Below, in pieces: positions 1 to 10,439 of a DNA stretch of 64,000 nucleotides (positions are counted from its first letter, which is position 1; every line of letters begins with the position of its first letter). Under the pieces are notes generated by a model that saw only the letters and a list, made by a program, of their open reading frames with translations, made no database searches and was not told the DNA's origin. The translations under genes and the position numbers were made by a program. The stretch is from Pyronema omphalodes. Lineage: Eukaryota; Ascomycota; Pezizomycetes; Pezizales; Pyronemataceae. The stretch lies in the NCBI GenBank assembly GCA_024516155.1, contig JAJJXM010000050.1, positions 124,001-188,000 of the forward strand. The letters are read 5' to 3'.

Positions 1-1060
1 TTCGGTTCTCTCGGTTCTCTGGGTTCACTTATCTTACGGCTTGGAAGGAGTCTTTGGTGTTGGCTTTTGAGTTCCGGGGTCTAGATTGGGGTCGGAACCC
101 TAGGTACTAGCGTTACCGTAGCTCAGTGATTCTTCTTTTTCAAGATTCAAAAATCACCACCAAATCAATCAATTGATCAATCAAGATATATATAAAAATT
201 AGAGTACACTGTAACAATTCTTCAGGGTTAATGCAAACCTCATGTTCTATTTTGAATCCTCGGTCCGGATTGGTTTACTTCATCCCAGTCATCCCATGGA
301 TCCTTAGGCAGAGGAATACATAGAACCTTCGAGGTCTTTAGTGTATTGGCTATCTCTACTATCCTTACTATCTATCTCATAATTAACACCTATTTACCTA
401 TACCTACACTGTACTTTACCCCTCACTACATGACTAAGATCTCAATATAAACAAATAGTGAAGCTTTGATCACTGGTATATACTTACTGATAATACCATA
501 AATACTTGTCCTGCATGGGCCTTGTAGACCTCTGTCAGCGTACGATTCAATAAATAAATAAATAATACCCCAAAGACTTCAAAGTAATCAGTACTACATA
601 GTGGAATCTGGATACTTGTGTTAACAGGTTACTGGTGGTGTTGTGTATAGTCTTGTTGGATGGTTGGATTTTTGGGTCGTTGGATGGTTGTGTATATTTT
701 GATCTTTGATTTTTGGGCTTTGTAATTTTGTAATTGTTTGATTTTGTAATTGTACCCCATATACGGGGGATAGAGTTCATGGCAGCACGGCACCACAGCA
801 CCACAGCACTAATTGCCCTCATTTCCCTCCTCCATAAATCCCCAGCTGGGTTGAATAGCTGAGCCGCTGGATTGGATGGATTTCATAGCCCGGTTGAATG
901 ACCGATTTAACTTTAACCTTGACACGCTATAACCACTAGTAATAGCGGTACGTAAATAGAAATAGGAAGAAAATAGAATACTCTAGAAATATCGGTTATT
1001 TAGTTATTTTTTGGATTTTCGATTTTCGATTTTCGTTATCGATAAGAAGAAAGATCAGGC
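1..1060. other. Intergenic sequence, no supported gene
   Basis: I see no gene here. The stretch is AT-leaning, with short open frames that lack coding character or splice structure. The first ~120 bp could be the end of a neighbouring transcript, but nothing in the sequence shows it. Confidence 0.5.
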
Positions 1061-1082
1061 GGGTTGTGAGGGTTGTGATTAG

Positions 1083-1245
1083 GATTATGAGGATTATGAG
1101 GATTATGAGGATTATGAGGATTATGAGGATTATGAGGATTATGAGGATTATGAGGATTATGAGGATTATGAGGATTATGAGGATTATGAGGATTATGAGG
1201 ATTATGAGGATTATGAGGATTATGAGGATTATGAGGATTATGAGG
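1083..1245. repeat. 9-bp tandem array GATTATGAG, about 18 copies
   Basis: The unit GATTATGAG repeats without visible interruption for about 18 copies. Because the unit length is a multiple of three, it creates an artificial open frame reading Arg-Ile-Met repeats. I do not regard that frame as a gene. Confidence 0.95.
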
Positions 1246-1248
1246 TAT

Positions 1249-1425
1249 TATTGATTATCTTTGATTATCTTAATTATCTTAATTATCTTTGATTATCTTT
1301 GATTATCATTGATTACCGTTGATTACCGTTGATTACCGTTGATTACCGTTGATTACCGTTGATTACCGTTCATTACCCTTGATTACCGTTGCTTACCGTT
1401 GATTACCTTCAATTATCTTCGATTT
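1249..1425. repeat. Degenerate 10-bp tandem array (TTGATTAYCK / GATTACCGTT)
   Basis: Directly after the 9-bp array, a 10-bp unit takes over. It begins as variants of TTGATTATCT and becomes a homogeneous GATTACCGTT stretch of about eight copies near 1310-1400. The gradual change along the array suggests slippage or unequal exchange from one ancestral unit. Confidence 0.9.
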
Positions 1426-1437
1426 ATATCATATCCA

Positions 1438-1492
1438 CATCCCCCCATCTCCCCATCCCCCCATCTCCCCATCTCCCCATCTCCCCATCTAT
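1438..1492. repeat. C-rich short tandem repeat (CATCTCCCC)
   Basis: Imperfect tandem copies of a 9-bp CATCTCCCC-type unit follow the 10-bp array. A poly-C run lies a little further on, near 1563-1575. Confidence 0.8.
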
Positions 1493-1739
1493 GATATTTT
1501 CTGCACAAACAGACAGTCCATACATATATAGTCCCCATGAGCATTGCTTATCGATATATATACCCCCCCCCCCCCGTTCCATACAAATCTTGCAACCTAC
1601 CAATCAAAAGTCCAACCCCGATACCTTAGAAACCTTAAGTATCTTTCATTCATTCCTTCAGTTCCAAGAACTTCCACCACTTCCACCGCTTCTAGCTCTG
1701 GGGGGATGTTCCGACGGAATCGGAATCCGAATTTAAGAT

Positions 1740-1892
1740 TGGCATCATAGCGTAGATAGCGTAGATAAATACATAGCGTAGATAGCGTAGATAGCATAGA
1801 TGGCGTTGATAGCGTAGATAGTATGGATAGTGTAGATAGTATGGATAGTATGGGTAGTGTGAATAGTATGGGTAGTGTGAATAGTATGGGTA
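1740..1892. repeat. Degenerate GTAGATAG / ATGGATAGT minisatellite
   Basis: The stretch is built from variants of (A)TAGCGTAGATAG that change into ATAGTATGGATAGTGT variants. It is a low-complexity array and no gene is inferred. Confidence 0.75.
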
Positions 1893-1908
1893 GATATCTC
1901 CGTCTTTA

Positions 1909-2083
1909 TTTCTTTATTTCTTATTTTTTCTTTTCTTTTCTTTTTCTTTTTTCTTTTTTCTTTTTTCTTTTTTCTTTTTTCTTTTTTCTTTTTTCTTTTT
2001 TCTTTATTTCTTTCTTTTTTCTTTTCTTCTTTTTCTTTTTCTTTTTCTTTTTTTTTTTCTTTTTTTTTTCTTTTTTCCAGAAG
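1909..2083. repeat. Long polypyrimidine tract, mostly (T)6C units
   Basis: About 170 bp consists almost only of T and C, mostly TTTTTTC and TTTTC units. It yields Phe-rich frames on one strand and Lys-rich frames on the other, and both are repeat artefacts. A 9-bp TGATTGTAC array of about six copies follows at 2111-2164. Confidence 0.9.
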
Positions 2084-2254
2084 GTCATTGGGTTTATATG
2101 GATAGTGCTGCTGATTGTACTGATTGTACTGATTGTACTGATTGTACTGATTGTACTGATTGTTTCATAGCTACCTTTGCTCATTCTTCAAGCATAAATA
2201 AGGGTTAAGGGTTAAGGGTTCATGTATATCTGCACCAGAAACAAGAAAGCAGAA

Positions 2255-3040
2255 ACGAGAAAGTCAAAAAAAAAAAAAAAAAAAAAACAGAAAAAATTCA
2301 GAATTACTATTCAACACAAAACACATGACATCTTTCGTTAAAAAACAAAAAAGAAAAAACAAAAAACAAAAACAAAAAAAACAAAAAGAAAAACAAGCCC
2401 CTCAATCAGTTTTCCAAAGAAAGAAAGAAAGAAAGAAAGAAAGCTTACTAAACCCACAACATCCCAGTAAACACTATATATCACAGCCGTGTTCTCCGTG
2501 CCGTTCTATTTATATCCTTCTTCATAGACCATCGTTTCCCCACGCCAATACCATACCTTTACTGTCTTCGGCTTTGGTTTCGGCTTTCCCCTCCTCCGCA
2601 GCAGCCAGCTAGATCCCCCCATTCCCCCATTCACCTCCCCCCCCAAACCCCCCCCCAAGACACCGTGGCTCGATTTACTCTTCGGTGCCTTCAATTCGTT
2701 GATAATTTGTAGGCTCGCCTCACCGTTTCGGGTCTTAAGAATTCGCACCATTCAATCCGTTCACTCCGTTCGCCAACACACACGCAGGAAAAAAAAAACA
2801 GGACACATACACACGCAAAGTAATCAAGTAAAAACACACATTTGTAGTTTGGCTAATGAAGAATTGAAAAGCAAACACTGGAGAGAGAGAGAGAGAGAGA
2901 GGCAAAAAAAAAAACACAAAAACACACACAAGACAACTCGTAAAGTCCGAATTACAATTAAGCGAGTGAACAAAGTCGGTAAATATCGAGAGTTGCTAAA
3001 CGAGAAGTGACAAAAAAAAAAAAAAAAAAAAAAAAAAACT
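2255..3040. other. Intergenic, low complexity: A-runs, (GAAA)n, (GA)n
   Basis: This stretch holds an A-run near 2265-2287, a short GAAA microsatellite near 2415-2440, a GA dinucleotide array near 2882-2902 and an A-run of about 28 near 3011-3038. It is the region downstream of the ORMDL gene. I see no coding sequence. Confidence 0.6.
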
Positions 3041-3098
3041 AGGTAAAACAGGTAAACTACATCTGGAGTTTTCTTTCACAAGGCAATGGATGGAGAGT

Positions 3099-3789
3099 TT
3101 AATCGTCTGCATTAGAGAACAGGCCTACGCGCATACGGTGGGTCTGTGCGAAAGTTAGCGAATCAATGATACGGCCGGTAAAAGTGGAAACGAACCCAGG
3201 GGAGCTTGGGGATTACGACGCCCAATACGGCCAGGCAGTTGATTGTAAAGTAGGTAAGGTCGTAGTGGGTGTAATGTGTGCTTACGAGGAAGCTATTTCA
3301 CAGTTAGCGATTGGTTACCGAATTGAAAGACAAGAGTACTAACAGCACAATCGGCACTGTGAGTAAAAACTTCTTGGCCGGAGTATACTGATCTCCATTA
3401 TCGATCTGCTCCCACATGTTGAGGTGATCATAGGCGCCGTTGTTAAACTCAAAAGGAATTCCCTGCACCCAATGGAACATAATGTAGCTACCAAACATGT
3501 ATGTAATGTTTGTCAACGTCCAGCTTGTCTCCTGCGAAACTCCCGGTAAACTGTCATAAAAGATCTTCAGGCAGAAGATGATTACTATGTGTATTATCCG
3601 TGCGCCTGTCTTTTGTTCAGCGATTGATGTAGAGAGAACGGGCAGGAGAATCTACGCACCCTTGTTGTTCACCCAGCTCGCATTCAAGTTTGGCAAAGCA
3701 TCCTGATCATTGCGCTGCTCAATCGTCTCCGCAGGCTCCGTGTATATGAGCGAGCTGCTCCGGCGCCGGCGAGTCGCGTCGGACGACAT
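3099..3789 (-). CDS. ORM1: ORMDL/Orm family ER protein, regulator of sphingolipid synthesis
   Basis: Four exons, complement(3099..3143, 3196..3292, 3344..3605, 3660..3789), give 177 residues with all phases consistent. Seen: the family core NMxYMFGSY-type segment (here TNITYMFGSYIMFHW), GIPFEFNNGAYDHLNMWEQ, and KKFLLTVPIVLFLVSTHYTH leading to LPW-THRMRVGLF at the C-terminus. Length and hydrophobic pattern match ORMDL proteins. Known of the family: ER-membrane negative regulators of serine palmitoyltransferase. The N-terminus RRRRSSSLIY is Ser-rich like the phosphoregulated N-terminus of yeast Orm1/2; regulation here is an inference. The intron before the last exon uses a GTTCGT donor. The ATG at 3789 is the only plausible start. 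The gene is divergent from the zinc-knuckle gene. Confidence 0.95.
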
Positions 3790-4807
3790 GTCGCCGGATA
3801 ACGGGAAGGTGCGGGGAATGAGAAGAGACTGAATTTTGAAGGTAGTGGTGGGGTTGATTGGAGGCGGATGTAGTAAGCTGCAGAGGCGGTGTTACAGCGA
3901 GGAGGAGGATGTGGCGAGAGTTGAAGGGTGAGAGGTGGTGGTGGTAGTAGTAGTAGTAGTAGTGGTAGTGGTGGTGGTGGCTTCGGTGGTTGTGCTTAGT
4001 AGGTAGGCGTCGTGTCGCGCTTTGCGATGCTCTTGATCGGTGAACGAGTGACGGATTTGTTTGCGATCGTGGCAGTCGTGCCTTGGATAATGTTCGTTTG
4101 CTATGGGGGAGGGGAGGGGGGGGAGGGGTTCTGGAGGTTCCTCGGGGTTATATCTCTCGTATGTTCCGTTCTCGTCTGTTCTTTCCGTGGTGGTTCTGGG
4201 ATCTCGCACTCAACAGGCAAGGCAAGGAGGCAACCCGTGCGTCAGCGGGAAGAAGAGCTTTGGGCAGTTTTGGGGCAGGGCGGGTAACAGCTTTCGGTCA
4301 AGTGACTTTTGTCCTTTATTCGCGGCCTCTCAGACACTGGACAAAGACCATCAGCTGTCAGCCATAGTCGAGCGAGTGTCTGTGTGTAAACTCCTATTCA
4401 GTTGGCTATTCAGCTTTGAAAGGAGTTTTGGAAGTTGATTTCTGGTGATTCGGATGACTCAAGAAATGTCTGAATTTGTCCAAATCAACGAAAATAATAA
4501 AATAATAAAAATACGAAAATGCACCCAATCAGCCAATCAGCCATTCAAAGGCATTTTCTCAGCAAAAATTATACTCCAATCGGCCTTTGTCATCTCTATG
4601 TATCTACTCAAGTCTCACGCATGCCATCGTCCGCTCCAGTCGCCATCTCTCGCAGCAGCTCCCCTGTCAGGACACGTTAGCTCAACGCAGCCCAAGAGCC
4701 CCAAGTTCCAACAGACCTAACCCAGAGTAACGCGAAGGCTTGGCATATGAGGATTCTTGTCTGTCGCGAGTTCCTCATCGCGCATCACAACACGCCCAAC
4801 CGCAGCC
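3790..4807. promoter_or_regulatory. Divergent intergenic region between ORM and zinc-knuckle gene
   Basis: About 1 kb separates the two divergent starts and must hold both promoters. It contains a GGTGGT/AGT trinucleotide array near 3934-3982 and G-rich stretches near 4105-4130. No specific factor site is asserted. Open frames here, such as the Thr-repeat frame on minus, come from the trinucleotide array. Confidence 0.5.
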
Positions 4808-6049
4808 ATGGTCCGGAAACGCCAGCGCAACGATTTCGACTCGCCTCCCCACTCATCTGATGAAGATGGTGAAATTACTTCTCGCGCTGAGCTAGCCGGG
4901 AGCACCTCGGCAAAGAAGCGTAACAGAGGGTTTCAGGACTTGACGTCAGATACATCACGACCACCATCTGTCGGCAACTCCTCTCCCAAGAAAGAAGAAG
5001 GCGAAATCTCAGACAGCGATGACGACTCGGATGCCAACTACGAACCTACCTATAACCCTCCTGCGGAAGCTGAGGCCGATACCGCCAAAGCACCAGAAAT
5101 CCCCGAAGACGACGATGAGCTCCAGAGGAAATACTTTCAGCCCTACCGATTCCCATCTCATCCGCGCGAAGAGGCCCGGTCTATGTTTGACAACAACGAA
5201 CCGCCATTACGTCTTGAGCCTCAAGCTCGGCAACTGGTCCCCATAACAGAACGGAAATGCACCATCTGCAATTCCTCCTCCCACAATTCTTCAAAATGTC
5301 CCGAGCTAACGGTATGTTTCCATTGAATTGAGTCTCGGAGCCCTGGAATTGAAGCTTTAAATATTCGAAAATCTAGAAATTCCAGCGTTATTAATCTACC
5401 ATACTGACTTCTCTAGTGTACCAAATGCGGCGCCTACGACAAACACTTTAGTCGAGCCTGCTCCATCGTCATTGACCTCAGCGGCTCCTCCTCTCCTCCT
5501 CCCGCCTCCTCTAGCACCTACGACTGGCGTTCCGAGACTCCCCGTCGCACCACATCCTTCCACCGCAACACCCTTAAAGCCTGCTGCTACAACTGCGCTG
5601 GAATCGGTCACTACGGCTACGACTGTCCCGACCTTCGCTTCTCTACCCACAAGGGCGAGCCTGGCTCCTTCTCCGGGTTGCATGCGCTGTCATATGTTGG
5701 TGCTTCAGATACCCAGAGTTTATCTGGGTATGATAGAGAGTCTAAGACGTTGATTATTGCGAACCGAACGGCGAGTTGGGGTAGAGCTCAGAGAGAGTCG
5801 GAGATGGGAGAGGTCTTTGATCCTTTCAAAGCCTTCAAGAAAACGAGTGGTGGCGGTGGGGGAGGTCATAATAGTTACGGAGGATATAACGGCGGATATG
5901 GAGGCGGTGGTGGAGGAGCTTATAAAGGAGGTAGCGGTGGTAATCGTAGAGGTGGAGGCGGCGGTGGAGGAGGTGGTGGAGGAGGCGGAAGAAACTTTAG
6001 ACCCATGCCAAGCGCGGCAAGTCGGGATTGGAGACAATTCCAGCGGTAG
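4808..6049 (+). CDS. CCHC zinc-knuckle protein with Gly-rich tail
   Basis: Two exons, join(4808..5311, 5417..6049), give 378 residues. The start at 4808 has a strong context (cagccATGG); an in-frame ATG at 4757 would add 17 residues. Seen: an acidic Ser-rich N-terminus with repeated GEI(S/T) motifs, then three zinc knuckles around residues 155-235. These are CTICNSSSHNSSKC, CTKCGAYDKHFSRAC (joined exactly across the intron) and CYNCAGIGHYGYDC. A long Gly/Gly-Tyr run with few Arg follows, and the protein ends DWRQFQR. Known: such knuckles bind single-stranded RNA, as in the Air1/Air2 subunits of the nuclear TRAMP complex. Inference: nuclear RNA surveillance or processing. Only three knuckles are seen against five in Air proteins, so the orthology is open. 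Confidence 0.88.
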
Positions 6050-6529
6050 AAAAGATGCTGGAACAGTCCTGGAAACCAATCTTTGGATTTTGAATGTCCC
6101 CAAGACAAGGACTGGGACGAAGAATGCACAGAAAACAGATTTAAGAAGGGTTTGTGATTTCTTTTTTTTTTTACAGGAAATGGCGTTATGGTGTTTGATC
6201 ATTTTTGTTTTAGAGTATGTGTGATGGAACTTGAATTGTACATATAGGATAAAAAGGGAAGTAAGTTCCTAATCTTGCTAAAAAAACATGCGGATCATGA
6301 ATGAGTTTGGATTGTCTGGTTATCTCCGTATGAGATAGACGATGATCAATGGAACGGGTGTCAGTACATATTGGCTTGTACAATGTACATCACCATTGCA
6401 TACATTCTCATCATACTTTCTGTACATACAAAACTTTTACAAAAATTCTAAATTTCCTCAGTGAATCAAATCAAGCTCTGAGAGTTACAGTAAGTTGATT
6501 TTCGATAAATTCTCACCCTCAACAAAAAC
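6050..6529. other. Intergenic between zinc-knuckle gene and tRNA
   Basis: This is the 3' side of the zinc-knuckle gene. A T-run lies near 6162-6171. I see no gene or RNA. Confidence 0.5.
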
Positions 6530-6547
6530 AAAAAAAAAAAAAAAAAA
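6530..6547 (-). terminator. Pol III terminator of the tRNA-Cys
   Basis: On the minus strand, a run of 18 T begins three bases after the discriminator end of the tRNA. This is a strong RNA polymerase III termination signal. Confidence 0.85.
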
Positions 6548-6550
6548 TAA

Positions 6551-6622
6551 GCTCCCACCCCGATTTGAACGAGGGACCTGTCGATCTGCAATCGACCGCT
6601 CTAACCCCTGAGCTACGAGAGC
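6551..6622 (-). tRNA. tRNA-Cys (anticodon GCA)
   Basis: The 72-nt minus-strand sequence folds as a cloverleaf. The acceptor GCTCTCG pairs with TGGGAGC allowing two G-T pairs. The D arm is GCTC-AGGGGTTA-GAGC. The anticodon stem GTCGA/TCGAC closes the loop TTGCAGA with anticodon GCA. The T arm is CCTCG-TTCAAAT-CGGGG. No intron is present, and a poly-T terminator follows directly. Confidence 0.96.
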
Positions 6623-8259
6623 TTCTTATTTCTGTCTACTCCATTCTCAACATCTCATACCTATTACCACCCCACATATCCAACCCCCCCCCAAAAGCCA
6701 TGATCTCCAAACACGTCCCTATCTACAGCCACACTTAAATACCCCAAAGCAAGATCTTTATAATCCTCCCAGCAACCCTTTGTAACCATCGATATCCCAA
6801 ACGCACACCAGCCTTCAGTGGCAAAAATAGTTCTGCTGCATTATCCTGTATACGAGTACGCATTTTGGATGTATAGATAGGGGGGCAATACTTAAGTGAT
6901 CCTGCAGCGGTGAGTACTGGTGGTGTAATTTATTTGTAATATTCCTGTGTTGTGGATGTGTTGATAGCTGGTTAGGTGGGTATGGGTAACCTGTATATGT
7001 ATACCGGATACCAGATACCGGATACTAGATACCAGATACCGGATTAAGCGCACGCTGTATACCGGATAAACCAAACTGTACATATTAGGAGAGCAGAGGA
7101 GAGGAGAGCAGAGGAGAGCAGAGGAGAAGCAGGTTAATAGTGTCGAGTGGGAAACCAGCAAACAGGGCTCCAAAATATAAACACGAGAATAAAAACCAGC
7201 AAGCCGGCGAAGAAGAGAGGTGGCAACAGGCCCAAGAAATGAAGTATCCCAGCGAGACTCTAAGGTAACAGCTATGTAGAGCCTTGGAATGTATTCAGAC
7301 TGTAGCATACGTTATAACCTTAGTTCGAGAAAATCAAATAAAATAATTTTTTTTTCTCGACATACCGAATCGATATATTCTACTACATATATATGAAATA
7401 TGAAATACACATCCACAATCTTACCTCTTCATAAAGCATCCCATCTACTCTTAGCCCCCCCCCCCCCCCCCCCCCTTCCCGGACAACTAAGCGATCTAGA
7501 CACAACGCCCTCGTACCGTAAACGAGTCATGGTTATGAAATCTAAGCGATAGTACGCGCAGGATTTATCCAATGATTCCTCGTAATCTCTTATATTTGTA
7601 TTCTAGTATTCCCTTCTTCGCCTTAGCTGCTCAGCTGCTCATCCACTCAGCTTCTCAGCCTCTCAGCCGCTGCAGGTACCGTGGCACAAGTGTAGTACAA
7701 TCATGCTGCAATCATGCTACAATCGTGCTACGTGAAGCATCCTATAGTGTTAATGATAGGATAAGATCTTTTCGCTGGATTCTGGTGGAGATTGTGAGGC
7801 TTTGAGGTTGCTGAAGAGTCGGGGTTAGTGGTGGGGAGTTTGGGGTTGGTAATTTATTTTGCGTTACTTTGCTGCTTCGTGTTGCTTGAGAGATGCTTTG
7901 AAGGTGCTTTTTGTTGTGTTATATGCTACTTATACTGTGATGATTTGATGGTTGATGCTTTGGTGCTTTGGTGCTTTGATGCAGCCCTACGGAGTTTTCA
8001 TAAAGACGAAGGAAAAAAAAGGAATTTTCTCATCAAGTATACACCAGGTTAATAGGGAGTCGAGAGTACGAAATTTGGATATAAATTCCGCATCCCCATC
8101 CTATTTCATCGCCATCCCATCATCATCACCATCACCATCCATCGCCATCCATATCACAGCCACACCAACTCTTCACCCCAACACCATTCTTCCAAATTTC
8201 CCCATCCATCATCCATCACCCATCAACCCCCGCATCACGAATTCTCAACCTCCACAATT
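6623..8259. other. Intergenic with microsatellites
   Basis: No gene is supported. It contains a TACCGGATACCAGA-type array near 6996-7045, a GAGCAGAG purine array near 7085-7131, a 21-bp C-run at 7455-7475 and a CATCACCATC-rich stretch near 8095-8160. The last part probably holds the promoter and 5' leader of the small secreted protein gene. Confidence 0.55.
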
Positions 8260-8838
8260 ATGAAATCCACCATCTCACTCTCTCTTTCTCCCCTGGTGAT
8301 TCTAGCGCTTATAATCCTTTCCACTCCACAGGTTGCAGAAGCCGGTTGCCGTACTTATTGGGAGGGAACTGCGCCGTTCTGTAATAGTTCTTGTCCGTCT
8401 GGATGTCGTGGTACTGGGACGTTTTCGAATTCTGGTGTGTTTTACTTATTCCTTAATCTGATACCCTTCTCCCCCCTCCCCCCGCTCCTACCCTCTCCTA
8501 CCCTCTCCCCCTCTCCCCCTCTCCCCCCTCTCCCCCTCTCCCCCCTCTCCCCCACCCCAATAATCACACACCCCAGCATTTAACGACAAAGACACATACA
8601 ACATACATACTAACACAACCAACACAAAGGCGACGGCGGCAACTGCTGGTCCGGTAAAAAACAGCTGTGTACCTGTTGCGGCCCAAAGATTCAGGATCAA
8701 GGTCCATGTCGTCCTACGCAAACAGACACGAAATGTAAATGGGGTGTTATGATTTGCGAGAATGTTATGTTGACTGGGATTCCGAGTGAGCCGAAGAGGA
8801 GCTGTGGGAGTTATGCTTGTGGGGTTTGTTTTGGTTAG
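8260..8838 (+). CDS. Small secreted cysteine-rich protein, function unknown
   Basis: Two exons, join(8260..8434, 8630..8838), give 127 residues. Seen: a clear signal peptide (MKSTISLSLSPLVILALIIL, cleavage likely after AEA near residue 28). The mature chain of about 100 residues has 16 cysteines, starting CRTYWEGTAPFCNSSC and including a CTCC run and a final CGVC. The intron interior is a CCCTCTCC microsatellite, so the exon junction is fixed by phase and GT-AG rather than length. The mature chain is hydrophilic with no second membrane segment. I do not recognise a catalytic fold. A role as an apoplastic or cell-surface protein, or an effector-like protein, is possible but only inferred. Confidence 0.75.
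8470..8556. repeat. C/T microsatellite inside the intron of the secreted protein gene
   Basis: The intron carries an imperfect (CTCTCCCC)n tract. Such a tract can change intron length between strains. Confidence 0.85.
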
Positions 8839-8964
8839 GGGCAGGATGGGGGGTGGAGCCAAGGGGGGGGATGGGTTTATTGGTTTTTGATGGGGATAAA
8901 GACTTGGAAGATTGGCGATTTTAGATGATTGTTGTCACCGGCTGGAGAAGAAATGAAAGAATAT

Positions 8965-9437
8965 TATTTATTTCGGAAATTATGCAGGATGCCCCCCGGA
9001 AAATGCGAAATTTGCAAGATACCCCCGTCTATGCAATATGCCCCCCGCTTAGGTTGACAACACCCGCCTGCGCTTACGATCTGACTTTGCAAAGCGAATG
9101 TCAAACCGCATGTCTACGGCCCACTTGCGAATAGCCAGTTTAAACTCGGAAAACGAGGGAAAATCATCTCCAAGGTGTAGTGCATGTCGAGAGATCGGGT
9201 CAGCGGCGTTAGAATCGATGCTGGTTGTCAGCGAATTGGTGCGCTCCATTGTTGTCGTTGTTGACGATAATATCGAGAAGTGGAATCAAAATCTTTACCT
9301 GCAAGCGAGGAAAAAAAAAACACACGTGAAAAATCTGTAGCCCGCTGACCTAAGCGAGGGGCATCCTGCATAGACGGGGGTATATTGCAAATTTCGTGTT
9401 TTTTCGGGGGCATCCTGCATAATTTCCGTATTTATTT
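8965..9437. mobile_element. Non-autonomous Mutator-like element (MULE) with 9-bp target duplication
   Basis: The element spans 8974..9428 (455 bp). It is bounded by inverted repeats of about 80 bp (8974-9056 and ~9348-9428) that begin CGGAAATTATGCAGGATGCC. The flanks are identical 9-bp direct repeats, TATTTATTT, at 8965-8973 and 9429-9437. Long inverted repeats and a 9-bp duplication are the Mutator superfamily signature. The minus strand inside (9249 to 9049) reads a fragment containing FPSFSEFKLAIRKWAVDMRF, which resembles the start of MULE transposases. The rest of the transposase is missing, so this is an internally deleted copy. Confidence 0.85.
9049..9249 (-). pseudogene. Remnant of MULE transposase N-terminus
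   Basis: A 66-codon frame inside the element contains DDFPSFSEFKLAIRKW followed by a basic KSDRKRRRV stretch. This pattern resembles the N-terminal DNA-binding segment of fungal and plant Mutator-type transposases. No DDE catalytic region follows before the right inverted repeat. It is read as a truncated relic, not a functional gene. Confidence 0.6.
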
Positions 9438-10146
9438 ACATCAATTTACGGAGTGAAATAAAGACGTCATAAGTTCCAAGTGATATTCCGGATAACAAAA
9501 TTGCTAAGATGAACCACAAGCCACATTGAATTATCTTCCCATATCCTGTAACCCTACCATTTAACACCCACCATCCATCAGCTCGTCTACAAGATCGGTA
9601 TTTTATGCATCGGGGGCCAACGACAACGTATTACCCTGTGTCAACACATCATACATAGTGACATTACCCTTTTGAAACCAATAATTTGATACATCCATAG
9701 GGGTCGTCGTGATTGGTCTATTTTTTCTCTTCTTCTCGTTTCTTCCCCCTTTGTTTTTTTTGTTGTTTTCTCTTTTCTCTATAAACCATATTATAAGTTT
9801 GTATGTATCTTCCCAAACAACTCTCAAGGGAAAAAAATTGAGTTCCTTTAATCCTACATTTAAACCCCAGAAACCTCTACCGATCACAGTATGTCAAAAA
9901 GCACAAATTAAAACACCGAACAATCGCCTTAGTCATAGCCACAACGCAACGCAACGCAACGCAACGCAACGTAATACAACATAGTATAGAATTCAATCCA
10001 ACAAGTATATAATAGAATACTGTAATTTAAGCCACAATAAAATTAGTATTATATGAAACGTAAACTCCCCACCCAGGTCCCTAACTGAAGGAAACGTAAA
10101 ATAAAAAAAGACAAGAAAAAAAGACTCCAAACTCCAGTTGCCCAGT
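9438..10146. other. Intergenic sequence
   Basis: AT-rich intergenic sequence with a short CGCAA array near 9940-9970. No gene is supported; frames here do not splice into anything coherent. Confidence 0.5.
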
Positions 10147-10147
10147 A

Positions 10148-10411
10148 ATCCCCAATCCCCAATCCCCAATCCCCAATCCCCAATCCCCAATCCCCAATCC
10201 CCAATCCCCAATCCCCAATCCCCAATCCCCAATCCCCAATCCCCAATCCCCAATCCCCAATCCCCAATCCCCAATCCCCAATCCCCAATCCCCAATCCCC
10301 AATCCCCAATCCCCAATCCCCAATCCCCAATCCCCAATCCCCAATCCCCAATCCCCAATCCCCAATCCCCAATCCCCAATCCCCAATCCCCAATCCCCAA
10401 TCCCCAATCCC
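10148..10411. repeat. 7-bp satellite array CCCCAAT, about 37 copies
   Basis: A nearly perfect heptamer array, CCCCAAT (ATTGGGG on minus), runs about 264 bp. Seven is not a multiple of three, so all three frames of a strand read the same cycle (Gly-Ile-Gly-Asp-Trp-Gly-Leu on minus). That explains several long, meaningless open frames. Confidence 0.97.
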
Positions 10412-10439
10412 ATCCTCTAAAACAAAACCACAACCCTCA

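Noticed and set aside
1083..1245. Regular repeat considered as a CRISPR-like array
   Set aside because: Units are contiguous with no spacers, and the genome is eukaryotic.
1823..2184. Phe-rich and Lys-rich frames
   Set aside because: They are translations of the polypyrimidine tract on its two strands.
2203..2222. GGGTTAAGGGTTAAGGG resembling telomeric repeat
   Set aside because: Only about three units of a TTAAGGG variant are present, not TTAGGG, and they are not at an end. Too short to be an interstitial telomere.
3892..4209. 105-codon minus frame with a poly-Thr run
   Set aside because: It is built on a trinucleotide array in the divergent promoter region upstream of the ORM start. No splice or start support.
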